A stretch of DNA of 64,000 nucleotides. Origin: Lutibacter sp. A80 (GTDB taxonomy: Bacteria > Bacteroidota > Bacteroidia > Flavobacteriales > Flavobacteriaceae). Location: NCBI RefSeq assembly GCF_022429645.1, contig NZ_CP092480.1:1966501-2030500 (forward strand), given 5' to 3'. Made by a program: the position numbers and the translations under genes. This document shows, one piece after another, positions 8,673 through 21,000 of the stretch; within the stretch, counting starts at the first letter, position 1; every line of letters begins with the position of its first letter. The notes beneath the pieces are model-generated. The model made no database searches. It was not told where the DNA came from and worked only from the letters and a program-made list of their open reading frames with translations.

Positions 8673-9464
8673 ATGACAAAAAAAGTTCTTTTATTTGCAT
8701 TTTTAATTATAGGGGTTTCTGCAATTGCTCAAAAAGCTCAAAGAATTGGATATATAGATATGGAGTATATTTTACAAAATATTCCAGAATATAGTGAAGC
8801 GCAATCTAAATTAAATTCAAAAGCCTTAACATGGCAACAAAATATTGAAAAAAAGCAAACAGAAATTGATGCTTTAAAAAATGAATTAAATATTGAAAAA
8901 GCTTTAATGACTAAAGAGTTAATTTTAGATAAAGAAGAAGATATCCAAATTAAAACTTTAGAGTTAAAAAAATTACAAGATTCCTATTTTGGAGTTGAAG
9001 GAGATTTATTTTTATTAAGACAACAATTGGTGCAACCAATTCAAGATTTAGTTTACAACGCAATTCAAGATATTGCAGTTAAAAGAAAATATGATTTTGT
9101 TTTAGATAAATCAACAGATTTAATAATGTTATATACAAATAAACAATATGATATTAGTGAATTGGTTATAAATAGTATTACTAGAGAGAAAAAAATAGAA
9201 GCTGTTAAACAAAAACAACAAGGTATTGACAGTAATATTGTAAACACTGAAACTGACAATCAAGAAGTTGAAGAAGTTGAAAAAGAATTAACTGAAAAAG
9301 AAGCTAAAAAAGCAGCACTTCAAAAAAAGATTGAAGAAAAAAGAGCTTTACAATTGCAAAAAAGAGAAGAACTAAAAAAAGCTATAGAAGCCAAAAGATT
9401 AAAAAGAATTCAAGATATTGAAGACGCAAAAAAAGCAAAAGAACAAGAAAAACAAGAAAATTAA
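8673..9464 (+). CDS. OmpH/Skp-family periplasmic chaperone with long charged C-terminal tail
   Basis: Periplasmic holdase for outer-membrane proteins in transit to BamA. Signal peptide MTKKVLLFAFLIIGVSAIAQ, then the family opening RIGYIDMEYILQNIPEYSEAQSKL, a long coiled coil (about residues 40-130) and the closing KYDFVLDKSTDLIMLYTNK segment. After the Skp fold (about residue 170) comes an unusual tail of roughly 90 residues, very rich in Lys and Glu (KELTEKEAKKAALQKKIEEK) and predicted to be a single highly charged helix. At 263 residues it is much longer than its 166-residue neighbour. The two genes are 19 bases apart and cotranscribed. Confidence 0.9.
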   Translation: MTKKVLLFAFLIIGVSAIAQKAQRIGYIDMEYILQNIPEYSEAQSKLNSKALTWQQNIEKKQTEIDALKNELNIEKALMTKELILDKEEDIQIKTLELKKLQDSYFGVEGDLFLLRQQLVQPIQDLVYNAIQDIAVKRKYDFVLDKSTDLIMLYTNKQYDISELVINSITREKKIEAVKQKQQGIDSNIVNTETDNQEVEEVEKELTEKEAKKAALQKKIEEKRALQLQKREELKKAIEAKRLKRIQDIEDAKKAKEQEKQEN

Positions 9465-9483
9465 TTTAAACAACAAGAATAAA

Positions 9484-9984
9484 ATGAAACAATTTAGAAC
9501 TTTATTATTAATTGCCGTAATTACTTTAGGGTTTAACTCGGTTCAAGCTCAAACTAAAGTAGGACACATAAGTACTGATTTATTATTAAGTCTTATGCCA
9601 GAAACTAAAACTTTGAATGCAGATTTAGAAAAATTAAGTAAAACTTATGAATCTGAATTAAAAGCAGAAAATGATAAACTTGAAGCTAAATTAAAAAAAT
9701 ATGAAGCTGAAGTAGCTTCTCAAACTGATGAAGTAAATCAACAAAGAAGTGTAGAAGTTCAACAAGATAGACAAAACTTATACCAAGCTTCTCAAATTGC
9801 ACAACAAGATATTGCAAAAAAAAGAGATGATAAATTAAAACCAATTTTAGAAAAAGCTAGAAAAGCAATTGAAGATGTAGCTAACGAACAAGGTTTTACA
9901 TATGTTTTAGATGCTTCTAGTATTATTGTTGCTAATGGTACAGATTTATTACCTGCAGTAAAAGCTAAATTAGGTATTCAATAA
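9484..9984 (+). CDS. OmpH/Skp-family periplasmic chaperone, standard length
   Basis: Second Skp-type chaperone, 166 residues from the ATG at 9484. The frame extends upstream to 9418, but that part is lysine-rich readthrough of the preceding gene, whereas MKQFRTLLLIAVITLGFNSVQAQ is a clear signal peptide. The Skp opening KVGHISTDLLLSLMPETK, the coiled-coil arms (about residues 45-125) and the terminal FTYVLDASSIIVANGTDLLPAV are all present. A paralogue of the preceding gene, without its charged tail. A hairpin with T-run follows at 10008-10119. Confidence 0.93.
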   Translation: MKQFRTLLLIAVITLGFNSVQAQTKVGHISTDLLLSLMPETKTLNADLEKLSKTYESELKAENDKLEAKLKKYEAEVASQTDEVNQQRSVEVQQDRQNLYQASQIAQQDIAKKRDDKLKPILEKARKAIEDVANEQGFTYVLDASSIIVANGTDLLPAVKAKLGIQ

Positions 9985-10007
9985 AAAAATTACCTATAAT
10001 TTAATAG

Positions 10008-10119
10008 GCTGTCTAGAAAGACTTGAAATACGTTATTCTGAACTTGGTTTAGAAACTCTTTATTGAGACCTGAATACATACAGGTAAACGAAAATTTCAC
10101 TTTTTAGACAGCTTTTTTG
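10008..10119 (+). terminator. Long-loop hairpin terminator enclosing a REP-like element
   Basis: GCTGTCTAGAAAG (10008-10020) pairs with CTTTTTAGACAGC (10100-10112) with one mismatch, followed by six T residues: a rho-independent terminator shape for the ompH pair. The 79-base loop contains ATTCTGAACTTGG...TTTAGAAACTC and CCTG...CAGG, a degenerate copy of the ATTCTGAAC-type dispersed repeat found between genes in many flavobacteria. Confidence 0.6.
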
Positions 10120-10157
10120 TACATTTATAATTCACTTCATCATTTAATTTTTTTAAT

Positions 10158-10931
10158 GTGAATAAACAACCTATTGGCTTATTTGATTCTGGTATTGGTG
10201 GTACTTCAATTTGGAAAGAGGTTATAGCACTACTACCCTATGAAAATACTATTTACTTGGCCGATAGTAAAAATGCTCCTTATGGAGAAAAAACTTCCGA
10301 AGAAATTCTTTCTTTAGCTATAAAAAATACAGAATTTTTAATTTCTAAAGGCTGTAAGCTTATTATTATTGCTTGTAATACTGCAACTACAAATGCTATA
10401 GATTATTTAAGAAAACACTATAAAATTCCATTTATAGGCATAGAACCTGCAATAAAGCCAGCTGCTTTGTACAGCAAAACTGGAGCCATTGGTATTTTAG
10501 CCACTAAAGGTACTTTATCTAGTAAATTATTTGAAAAAAAGGCTAAAGAATACACCAAAAAATTGACGATAATAGAACAAGAAGGTGCTGGTTTAGTTTC
10601 ATTAATTGAATCTGGTAAAATAGATACTCCAGAAATTAATCAATTACTTGAAACCTATTTAAAACCAATGCTAAAATTTAATATTGACCATTTAGTTTTA
10701 GGATGCACACATTACCCCTACTTAATTCCAAAAATTAAAAAAATTATTGGGTCAAATGTAAATATAATTGACTCTGGAAAAGCAGTTGCAAAACAAACTA
10801 AAAATATATTAGAAAAAAATAATATATTAAATATCAAAAATTCAAATACTGTAACACATCTATTTTTTACAAATGGGAATAAAGAAATACTAGCTCAATT
10901 TACTCCCATAAAATCAATTTATACATTTTAG
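10158..10931 (+). CDS. murI: Glutamate racemase
   Basis: Makes D-glutamate for peptidoglycan stem peptides. 257 residues, with GTG as start codon at 10158: an ATG two bases earlier (10156) is followed at once by a stop. DSGIGGTS opens the protein (usual family form DSGxGG), the first catalytic Cys is residue 73 in ACNTATTNA, and the second is Cys183 in GCTHYPYL. Both catalytic cysteines and flanking motifs are intact. It is the last gene of the plus-strand envelope block and converges on the PorP/SprF gene with a 55-base gap. Confidence 0.95.
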   Translation: MNKQPIGLFDSGIGGTSIWKEVIALLPYENTIYLADSKNAPYGEKTSEEILSLAIKNTEFLISKGCKLIIIACNTATTNAIDYLRKHYKIPFIGIEPAIKPAALYSKTGAIGILATKGTLSSKLFEKKAKEYTKKLTIIEQEGAGLVSLIESGKIDTPEINQLLETYLKPMLKFNIDHLVLGCTHYPYLIPKIKKIIGSNVNIIDSGKAVAKQTKNILEKNNILNIKNSNTVTHLFFTNGNKEILAQFTPIKSIYTF

Positions 10932-10986
10932 TTTTACACCGTTTTTAAAACATTTTATTGCTTTTCTAAGCTTATCGGTTAAGGTT

Positions 10987-12000
10987 CTAATAAAAACTAT
11001 AAAACCTACTGTTATTTCCTCTTCTACGCTGTCTCAGTTCAAAGAAATCAAAAGAAATAAAGATTTCAAAATAATTATAAGCAATACCTGTTAGTTGTTT
11101 ACTACTTATTTCAAAAGAATAATTAGCTCCTATTTCCATTTGATCTAGAAAAACACTTGCTGAAGCCCCAAAAGAAGTTAATGAAGCACCTTCATAATTA
11201 TTAACATGTTGATTTATACCCAATGAAAAATCATCGAAAATGGCTTCTTGGTAAAAATCAAATCTAGACTTTGCTCCTTGTAGGGTAGCAGATCCATATA
11301 AAAACAAAAATGAATTTCGTGGTAAAAAGTCTCTTCTAAAAGGATTTAAATCAATTTCGTAAGCTCCTTGTAAAGAAATTAAAAGTTCTTTATTATCATC
11401 AGCTTCATCATTTAAAGAAATATTGGGTTGATTTAAATGTTTTAAATTTAATCCAAAAAACATATTTCTACTATTATGTATATGCGCACCTGCACCTAAA
11501 TCGAAATAACTTACTCTATTATTCACATTTACTGGATCTATTGAAAATCCAGAAACATTCCCTGTTAAAATATCTACCTGATCTTCAAAAACCAGTGAAG
11601 AAAAATCTAATTTATTATTTCCATAGCCTAATGAAAGTGATGTATTTAAAACCCATTCGTACGATAAATTAGTTTTGTATATATAATGCAAATTTGCTTG
11701 TGTTGAAGTATAACCTAATGTAGAAATTTTAAAAAGATTTACATCTAAAGCTAAAGAGAAATTATAATCTTCAAAAAAAGTTGAACCATAAGCATAACTA
11801 TTTTCAATATTACTATCATTATTTAATACTTTTTGAGTTGCATAAGAAACACCAATATGAGGTACCTCATCGAACCCATAAAAACTAGGGTTTAAACTTC
11901 CAAGTAATTTATTTTGATTTGAGTATATATACTCTTGACTATACATAGTTGTACTAATATAAAAGATAGTTATAATACTGTATATATATTTATTCATCAT
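10987..12000 (-). CDS. Type IX secretion PorP/SprF-family outer-membrane protein (partner of the giant adhesin)
   Basis: A 337-residue outer-membrane beta-barrel: signal peptide MMNKYIYSIITIFYISTTMYSQ, then the family opening in which an extended strand region carries NPSFYGFDEVPHIGVSYATQ, and a barrel ending in an aromatic residue (RFYSFY). PorP/SprF proteins are needed for export or surface attachment of specific T9SS substrates with type B C-terminal domains; SprF serves SprB in Flavobacterium johnsoniae. Lying 30 bases downstream of the giant adhesin gene on the same strand, it is almost surely the dedicated partner. The start could be either of two adjacent Met codons. Confidence 0.88.
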   Translation of the reverse strand: MMNKYIYSIITIFYISTTMYSQEYIYSNQNKLLGSLNPSFYGFDEVPHIGVSYATQKVLNNDSNIENSYAYGSTFFEDYNFSLALDVNLFKISTLGYTSTQANLHYIYKTNLSYEWVLNTSLSLGYGNNKLDFSSLVFEDQVDILTGNVSGFSIDPVNVNNRVSYFDLGAGAHIHNSRNMFFGLNLKHLNQPNISLNDEADDNKELLISLQGAYEIDLNPFRRDFLPRNSFLFLYGSATLQGAKSRFDFYQEAIFDDFSLGINQHVNNYEGASLTSFGASASVFLDQMEIGANYSFEISSKQLTGIAYNYFEIFISFDFFELRQRRRGNNSRFYSFY

Positions 12001-12030
12001 TAGGGTCTTTATTATTTATTTAAGAAATAA

Positions 12031-15000
12031 TTATTGTATTATTAAGAATCTAACACTCTTTTCAATAACCTTGTTATCCAGCGTTTTTGCGACAATATAA
12101 CACCTATAATTACCATTTTTAGGTTCCGAATTTACAGGCTCAATACCATCCCAACCCCAATTAGCATCATTTTGAAGTGATGTTGCATCATCTGAGGTAA
12201 ACTCATAAGCTAGGTTACCCCAACTATCATAAATATACATAGATATTTCTGTAATACCTCTAAACAATGGTCTGTACATATCGTTAACACCATCGCCATT
12301 AGGAGAAAATACTGTTGGTAAAATTACTGATGCTCCTTTACCTACTACAATGGTTTTGGTTATAGATGTTGCACAACCAGCACTGTTATAAAGTGTAAGA
12401 GTAACATCATAAATTCCATCCGTTGTATATGTATGGAAAACAGTTTCTATATTTTCATCATTTTCATTTGCATCTAAATCATCTGGATAATAGAAAGTTT
12501 TAAACGGTGTATTATCATCAAAATCCCATTCTATATAAGTATAAACATTAGGGTTAAAAATTGTTGAATTTGCAAAGTTTAAATTTGTAAACTCAATACT
12601 TGAATTTACTTCATAATAACCAAAGTTTTCAAATTCTATAGAAGTAAATTCAAAATCTGGCTCCATTGTTTCCAATGTAATATCTCTAGATATTGAACAT
12701 CCATCTGAATTAGTTACGGTAACAACACCTGTTGTTACAAGTCCTGCACTAATTTGAAGTTCATAGAAATTATTTCCAAGATCTTCTACTGTAACAGCAG
12801 CACCATTATACGTAAATATAAGGTTTGAATCTTTGGAAGTTACTTCCATTAAAATAATACCTGTTTCTCCAGTACATAAATCTTGATCAAATACTAAGTT
12901 TTCGATTGCAAACTGACTTCCATTTTCAATACTAAAAGTAAAAGGTTCAGTTGTACAACCTCCACTATCAGTTACTGTAACTCTATACAAGCCGGCTTCT
13001 AAATCACAAATATTATAATAGTTATTATTTTTAGGTGTTATTGATTTCCAAACCTGATTTTGAGGATTTTTATATTCTAATAAGAAAGAAGTATAAATTC
13101 CTGTTCCTCCAGTATAATCTAGGTTAGCACAGCCTAATTCATTCTCATCACCACAACCAGATATATCTGTTGAACTTAATAATTCTACATATAAAGGCTC
13201 TAAAGATTCAATTGTAAAGGTTTCAGATTGTGCATTACAACCTAAAGCATCTTCAACTGTAATAACATAATCTCCTGGTAGAAGTCCCGTTATTGTGGTT
13301 TGATTTTGTTTAAATCCGTTTGGACCTTCCCACGAAACATTATAGAATGGTTGTCCACTTGCATCAATATAAGGAACACCTCCAAAAATATCAACAGCTA
13401 TAGATGCATCATCACCCGTACAAGAAATTTGAGTTACAGTACTATTTAATGATATAGGTGAAGAAACTTCTATACTACCAGTTCTAATTGCTCCACAATT
13501 ATCGTATACCAACTCATATTCGTAAACTCCTGTAGCAGTTGCTTGTCCGCTTATGGTTACTATCATTCCTGTTGCAGTTGTAGTTTTTGTATAACTTATT
13601 CCGCTTGGCAAACCATTAACAGTAATAATACTTGGATCTGGAATAGTTCCTGTAATAGTATAAACAATAGCTTCTATTGAATCGTTAAACGAACATATGG
13701 TTTGATTTTCTGAACCACTATTTGTAGCCAACACAGCATTTACTCCTGCATATAAATTTTCAATTTGAATTTGTAAACTTGCACTACAATTTGAATTTCC
13801 TATAGTTTGAATTTCAAAATTAAAGACTCCTGTACTTAATGGCGCTCCGGTTAATTCCCATAATCCAGTACTTGCATTAATTTCAGTTGCCGTAATATAA
13901 CTTGGTAATAAACTTAAATCTATTGTTGTACCAATAGGGCTAACCGTAAATTGAATTGGATCTATTGCTTTATTTTGACAAACAGATTGGGTAACTGTTC
14001 CTGAATTTGCTACTAATGTAATTTCTGGAGTTTCTTCAATAGTTAAATTAAACTCCGTTGAAGTATTTCCACATTTACTAGTAACAGTTATTTCAAAAGT
14101 AGTTTCTGCTAATACATTAGTTGGTGTTCCAGAAAGAATTAGCTCACCGTCTTTTACCAAATAATTAATTCCTAAAGGTAAAGGAGTTGTAAATGTTACA
14201 TCAGACTGTAATACACTTAAAGGTAATTCATATCTTAATGTTTCCATTGGAGATCCCACACAAATAACTTGATTTATAGATCCGCTATTTAAATCTATAA
14301 ATGCATTATCTTCTACTACAATACTTCCTTCAATTATTTCACTACAATTAGAATCTGATGTAATACTATAATTATATGTTCCAACAAGTGTTGGTGTTCC
14401 ATCTATAACAGCACTACCAGTTACAGGGTCAGCAATAAATGAAACCCCAGGAGGTAAAACTCCATTAAGTTGTAATGTTAAACCAGCTGTTCCTTGGTAC
14501 TGAATAGCACTTGTTAAGCTACTATTTACACAAACAATTTCATCTGTACTACCATTTGTTAATGCTACACTATCTGGAGCTGTAATAGTTATAACTCCCG
14601 TTGTTGAAGTACCTGAACAAATACCTTGTGTTTCTATAGTATAAGTATAAGCACCAACTGCTCCATTGTTTGTTCCTGAAATAGTTACAATACCAGCGTC
14701 TATATTCCATATAATTCCAGAAGGTAACCCTGTAATATTTACACCTGTTGCACTACCACTCAATTCAAATAATATTGGTTGAATGGATTCATTAGGACAA
14801 ATTGTTTGATCAATAGTATCCTCAGAAACTGCTGTTATTTTATCATTTTCATTAATATCAATTGTTCCACTAAATGTTGAATTACAAGAAGTAGAAAGTC
14901 CAGAAGAAACAACTGTATAAGTATAGTTACCAGTTACTGTTGGCGTTCCTGAAATAGTTAATACATTTGCTGTAAATGAACTAATAACACCAGATGGTAA

Positions 15001-18000
15001 ACCTTCTACATAAGCGTTTGTTGCATCTCCTTGAATATTAAAACTAATATTTGAAATAGCTTCACCTTCACAAATTGTTTGATAAATTTCAGCATTTGCT
15101 ACAGGATATATACTCGAATCTACAACTGAAACTTCTGCTGTTGTAGGCTCTAAAAGCGTAGGTGGATTACAATTTGCACTTCCACTATCTTCTACATTAA
15201 CTAATTTAATATCGAAATTACCAGCTGTAGTAGTTGGTATCGTTATTACAACACTATCACTATTATTAATACTAGAAATTGTATTCGTTATACCATTAAC
15301 AGTATAAGTAAATGTATAAGGAGCAATACCATTTGTTGCAGTAAATGTTATGCTTGGTGCTGTTTCATCTTTACAAACTTCAAACGTATTTAAACCTGTT
15401 ATAGTTGCTGAAATTGCAGGTTTTAGAATCACATTTATTTCTGCTGTATTTGAACAACCACTAGTGGATGTTCCAATTACATACAAGGTTTGATTAGCAG
15501 TTGGACTATATGTATAAACATCAGTTGTTGCCAATGAAACTGGTACTCCAGCTGAGTTTAACTCATACCATTCGTAACTATCAGCACCAGTTGCAGTAAG
15601 CGAAATTTCACTTCCTTCACAAACTTCAATAGTATCTAATCCATTCTGAATAAGAACTATTGGTAAATTAGTATTCACAACTATTTCACCTGTAATTGGT
15701 GCAGCACAACTTGTTGAAGCTTCTATACTATATGAGAACGTACCACCTTCAATTGGTGTTCCTGATAAAATACCTGTTGCAGTATCAAAAGTAACACCTT
15801 CTGGCAATGTACCATTCAATACTAATGATGCAGTGGTTACAGTTGATGGAACCGTTGTTATATTATATGTAATAGCCTCAATAGCCGTATCAATACACAC
15901 TGTTTGATCTGGTGTTCCAGAAACTATATTTATTTCATTTTCTGTAATCGTAATTGTTCCGGTTTCAATTGCCTGGCTACAACTATTATCTGTTGAAAAA
16001 GTTTCTACAGTGTAAGTAAACACACCTGTTTCAGTTGGTGTTCCTGAAATTACAACACTTGAACCACTAACAGTATAACTTATTCCTGCTGGAGCATTTG
16101 GAGAGAATACAACTGTTGCTCCTGTTGCACCACCTTCTATATCATATGTAATATTAGTTATTGGTGTATTATTACAAACCAATTGTTTGTCTGAATCTGG
16201 TATTTGTAAGTTTAATTTACCCGTTTCATTAATTGTTAATGTTCCAGGGAATGTGGCATCACAACCAACTAACGAACCAGAAACTACAACTGTATAATCA
16301 AATTCACCCGCTTCAGTAGATGCTCCACTAATAGTTAAAATACCAGTAGCACTATCATAGTCACTAGTTACTCCATTAGGTAAATTATCGACATATGCAT
16401 CTTGAGGTGAACCATTTATTTCAAAAATCACGTCTACAATTGGCTCATTTTCACATACTATCTGATTTACTTCAGTTAAGTTTAATGGTTCAATTCCAGC
16501 ATCTAATATTTCAATAAATGCTTGATTTGGAGCTACAATATCTTCATTATAACAACCTTTATCATCAGAAACACTTAACAAAGTTACCGTAAATGAACCC
16601 GCTGTTGATGTTGGTAATTCTGGTACTAAATTAGCTTCATTTCCAGTTGATGTAACACTTCCTGTTATTGGTGCATTTAATAAAACTGAACTTATTTCAT
16701 ATGTAAATGTATAAGGTGCTGCTCCGTTGGCTCCAACAAATGTTATAGTTGGTGCAGGTGCATCTTTACATAGTTCAAAATCGTAAGGAGTTTTAATTGT
16801 TCCTGTAATAGCTGGTTCTATAGTTACAGTTATTTCATCTGTATTTTCACATCCAAAAGAATCTGTTCCAGTTACTGTGTATGTAGTAGATATGGTAGGT
16901 GTAAATGGTACTCCATCTACTACTCCATTACTCCATACATAACTACTTGCCGTTCCTGACGCTGTAAGTGTTAGTTCTTCTCCTGCACAAACAGTAATAT
17001 CTGCACCTGCATCTACAGTTGGTGCTTCTCTAACAGTAACCGTTACTGAATCTGATTGTACTTGATTACAAGCTGTACTAGAATCTTCAACACTTCCTAA
17101 TGTATAGGTATAAACACCAGCAATAGCTGTAGGAACATTAATCTCTGCAGTATTACCTGTAGAAGCAATTGTTTGTGTTGCTCCTGTAGGATCGGTATAC
17201 TCAAACATATAAGCATCTGTACTATTTGAACCTGTTAAGGTAATTGTTACAGGAGTATCCATACAAACCTCAGTATCTGAAATTGCAATAGAAGCACTAG
17301 GTAATGGATTTACTATTACTGTTGAAGTTGCAACTGCGCTTTCACAATTCGGTGCATTTACTTCTGTTATATATACGGTATAATCACCTGCAATATCTGT
17401 ATCAAAAGTAGCTACATTTCCTGGAGGAGTTGCTCCTAATGGAACAGTCCAGGTATAATTATAATAATCACTTGTACTAGGAGTTGCAGTAATTGTTGCT
17501 AAATCTCCTTCACAAATTGTTGCACTATTAACTGTTACTTCTGGTAATGGATTTACAATAATTTCACCAGTATATGCTACTGCACAACCAATTGAAGAGT
17601 CTATACTATATGAGAAAGTTCCACTCTCAGTTGGTATTCCTGATAGTATTCCTGTTAAAGAATCAAAAGTAACTCCTTTTGGTAATGTGCCATTTAATAC
17701 TAATGCTGCTTGTGTTGCTGTTGATGGGGCAGTTGATATACTATATGTAGTAATGTCAATAGCTGTTCCAAAACAAACTGTTTGATCTGCTGTTCCAGAA
17801 ACTATATTTATTTCGCTTTCAGTACTAGTAATTGTTCCAGTTTCAATTGCTTGATCACAACTGTTATCTGTAGAGAATGTTTCTACAGTATATGTAAATA
17901 CTCCTGTTTCGGTTGGTGTTCCTGAAATTATAACACTTGAACCACTAACAGTATAACTTATACCTGCAGGAGCATTTGGTGAAAATACAACTGTTGCTCC

Positions 18001-21000
18001 TGTTGCTCCACCTTCTATATCATATGTAATATCATTTATTGGCGTATTATTACAAACCAATTGCTCGTTAGATCCTGGTATTTGCAAGTCTAATTTTCCT
18101 GTTTCATTAATAGTTAATGTTCCAGGGAATGTGGCATCACATCCAACTAACGAACCAGAAACTACAACTGTATAATTAAATATACCTGCTTCGTTTGGCG
18201 TTCCGCTTATGGTTAAAATACCTGGGTCTCCAAAAGTTACTCCTGGTATATAATCACTTGTTACACCAGCTGGTAAATCATCTACATACGCATTAAGAGG
18301 AGAACCATTTATTTCAAAAACTACATCTACAATTGGCTCATTTTCACATACTATTTGACTTACTTCAATTAAATTTAATGGATTAATACCTGCATCTAAC
18401 ACGTTTACAAATGCTTGATTTGGAGCTATTAAATTTCCATTATTACAGCTTCCTGAATCTTCCACATTTATTAAAGTTATTGTAAATGAGTCTGCTGTTG
18501 ATGTAGGTAATTCTGGCACTAAATTAGCTTCATTACCTGTTGATGTTATAGTTCCTGTTACTGGAGTTGCTAATAAAGCTGAACTTATTTCATATGTAAA
18601 TGTATAAGGTGCTGTTCCGTTAGCTCCAACAAATGTTATAGTTGGTGCAGTTGCATCTTTACATATCTCAAAATCGTAAGGAGTTTTAATTGTTCCTGTA
18701 ATAGCTGGTGCAATAGTTACAGTTATTTCATCTGTATTTTCACATCCAAAAGGATCCGTTCCAGTTACTGTATATGTAGTGGATAAAGTAGGTGTAAATG
18801 GTACTCCATCTACAACTCCATTACTCCAAACATAACTACTTGCTGTTCCTGTTGCTGTAAGCGTTAACTCTTCTCCTGCACAAACAGTAATATCTGTACC
18901 TGCATCTACAGTTGGCACATCTCTAACAGTAACCGTTACTGAATCTGATTGTACTTGATTACAGGCTGTACTAGAATCTGCAACGCTTACTAATGTATAA
19001 GTATAAACACCAGCTGCAGCTGTTGGCACATTAATCTCTGCTGTATTACCTGTAGAAACAATTGTTTGTGTTGCTCCTGTAGGATCTGTATATTCAAATT
19101 CATATGTATCTGTACCATTTAAACCTGTAAAGGTGATTGTTACAGGAGTGTCCATACAAACTTCAGTATCTGACGTTGTAATGGTTGCACTAGGTAAAGG
19201 ATTTATTGTTACCGTTGAAGTAGCAACTGCGCTTTCACAATATGGCGCATTCACTTCGGTTATATAAACTGTATAATTACCCGCAATATCGGTATCAAAA
19301 GTAGCTATATTTCCTGGAGGAGTTGCTCCTGATGGAACTGTCCAATTATAATTATAAATACCACTTATACTTGGAGTTGCAGTAATTGTTGCTAAATCTC
19401 CTTCACAAATTATTGCACTATTTACTGTTACCTCTGGCAATGCGTTTTGTTGAACTACTACTTCTTCTATAGTAATACATCCATTGGTATCTTCAGCTTT
19501 AATATAATAAGTACCAGGACCTACTGCATTTGGCGTAGCAACAGGTATTGAGGCATCAATATTAGCCCAATAAGTATACGTTAAACCACTATTTAAAGGT
19601 GAAATAGTAGTTTCTAAATCTACTGTATCATTTTCACAGATAGGATCTGGATTAACTATTGTTAAACTTGGAGGCGGTGCTACTTCTAAAGTATAACTAA
19701 CTCCAGTTAACGATTGTGTGCAAGCTGTACTACTTCCATCCGTAACACTTATTAAGTTATAATTAAATGTTCCTGGTGAACTTGTATCAACTATAATTGT
19801 TGTAGCTGGACCAACTGAAGTTACAGTTTGTACAGTTCCTCCATCTATATTATACTCGAAAGTATATGGAGCAGTTCCTAAACTACCTGTAAGTGTAATT
19901 GTTGTTTGCTCATCAACACAAACTGGTGCTGTTGGACCACTTATAGTTGCTGTTGGTAATGGATTTACAGTTAATGTTCCATTTACAGTTTCACTAACAC
20001 AAGATGGTCTCTCAACACTTGTTATAGTTACGCTGTAATTATAAGTTCCAGCAGTAAGTGTTGTTGGTGTTGTAAAAGTAGCAACGTTTCCAGGAGGATT
20101 TACTCCTGTTGGAACCGTCCAACTATAAGTATAGGTATCTCCAAAAGTTCCTGCCAGATAAGTGTCTCCACTATTTTTTGGAGAAGCAGCGATAGTTCCA
20201 ACATCTCCCTCACAGATAGTTAAACTATTTACTATAATTTCTGGCGTAGGAACTCCTGTAACTACTACAGGTTGGATACTTGAACAACTTGTTGAAGTTG
20301 TTGTTGCTTTAATATAATATGTTCCTGGAGTGGCTGCTTCAGGTGTATAATAAGGGTTTGAACCTGTAGCGTCTGTCCAATAAGACAATGTAATATTGGT
20401 ATCTGAACCAGCTGTAATACCAACATCTGTTAAATCTGTAGTTCCATTTTCACAAATTGGTAGTGGATCTGTTATTATCAATGTAGGTGCTGCAATTACA
20501 TCTATTGTAGCAGTTAATACTGCTCCTGATAAATCGGTTTCACAACCATTTGCATCTATAATTCGTTGTAAATCATACGTAAATGAACCAATATTACTTG
20601 ACGAAGATACTATTTGAATACTGTTATTGCTACCTACTGTTGTTATAGTATTTAAAACAGACCCATTAATAGTATATTCAAAAGTATATGGAGCAATTCC
20701 ATTAGAACCTGTAAATGTTATTAGGTTGTCCGTACTATTTAAACAAGTATTTCCACCTCCACTTATGGCTGCAATTGGAGATGGATGTACATTTACAATA
20801 ATGTTTTCTGTTGTTGTACATCCGTGAGGTGTTGTTGCAGGCAACTCTAATTGATAGGTTACAGCTATACTATTACTTGTTGAATTTGTTAATGTTTCAG
20901 TAATGGTTCCTGTTCCAGAATTAACACCAGAAGATGTAATTCCTGCAATATCTACTCGTGTCCAAATTACAGGACCAGTTGTAGCTGGAATTGAATTTAG

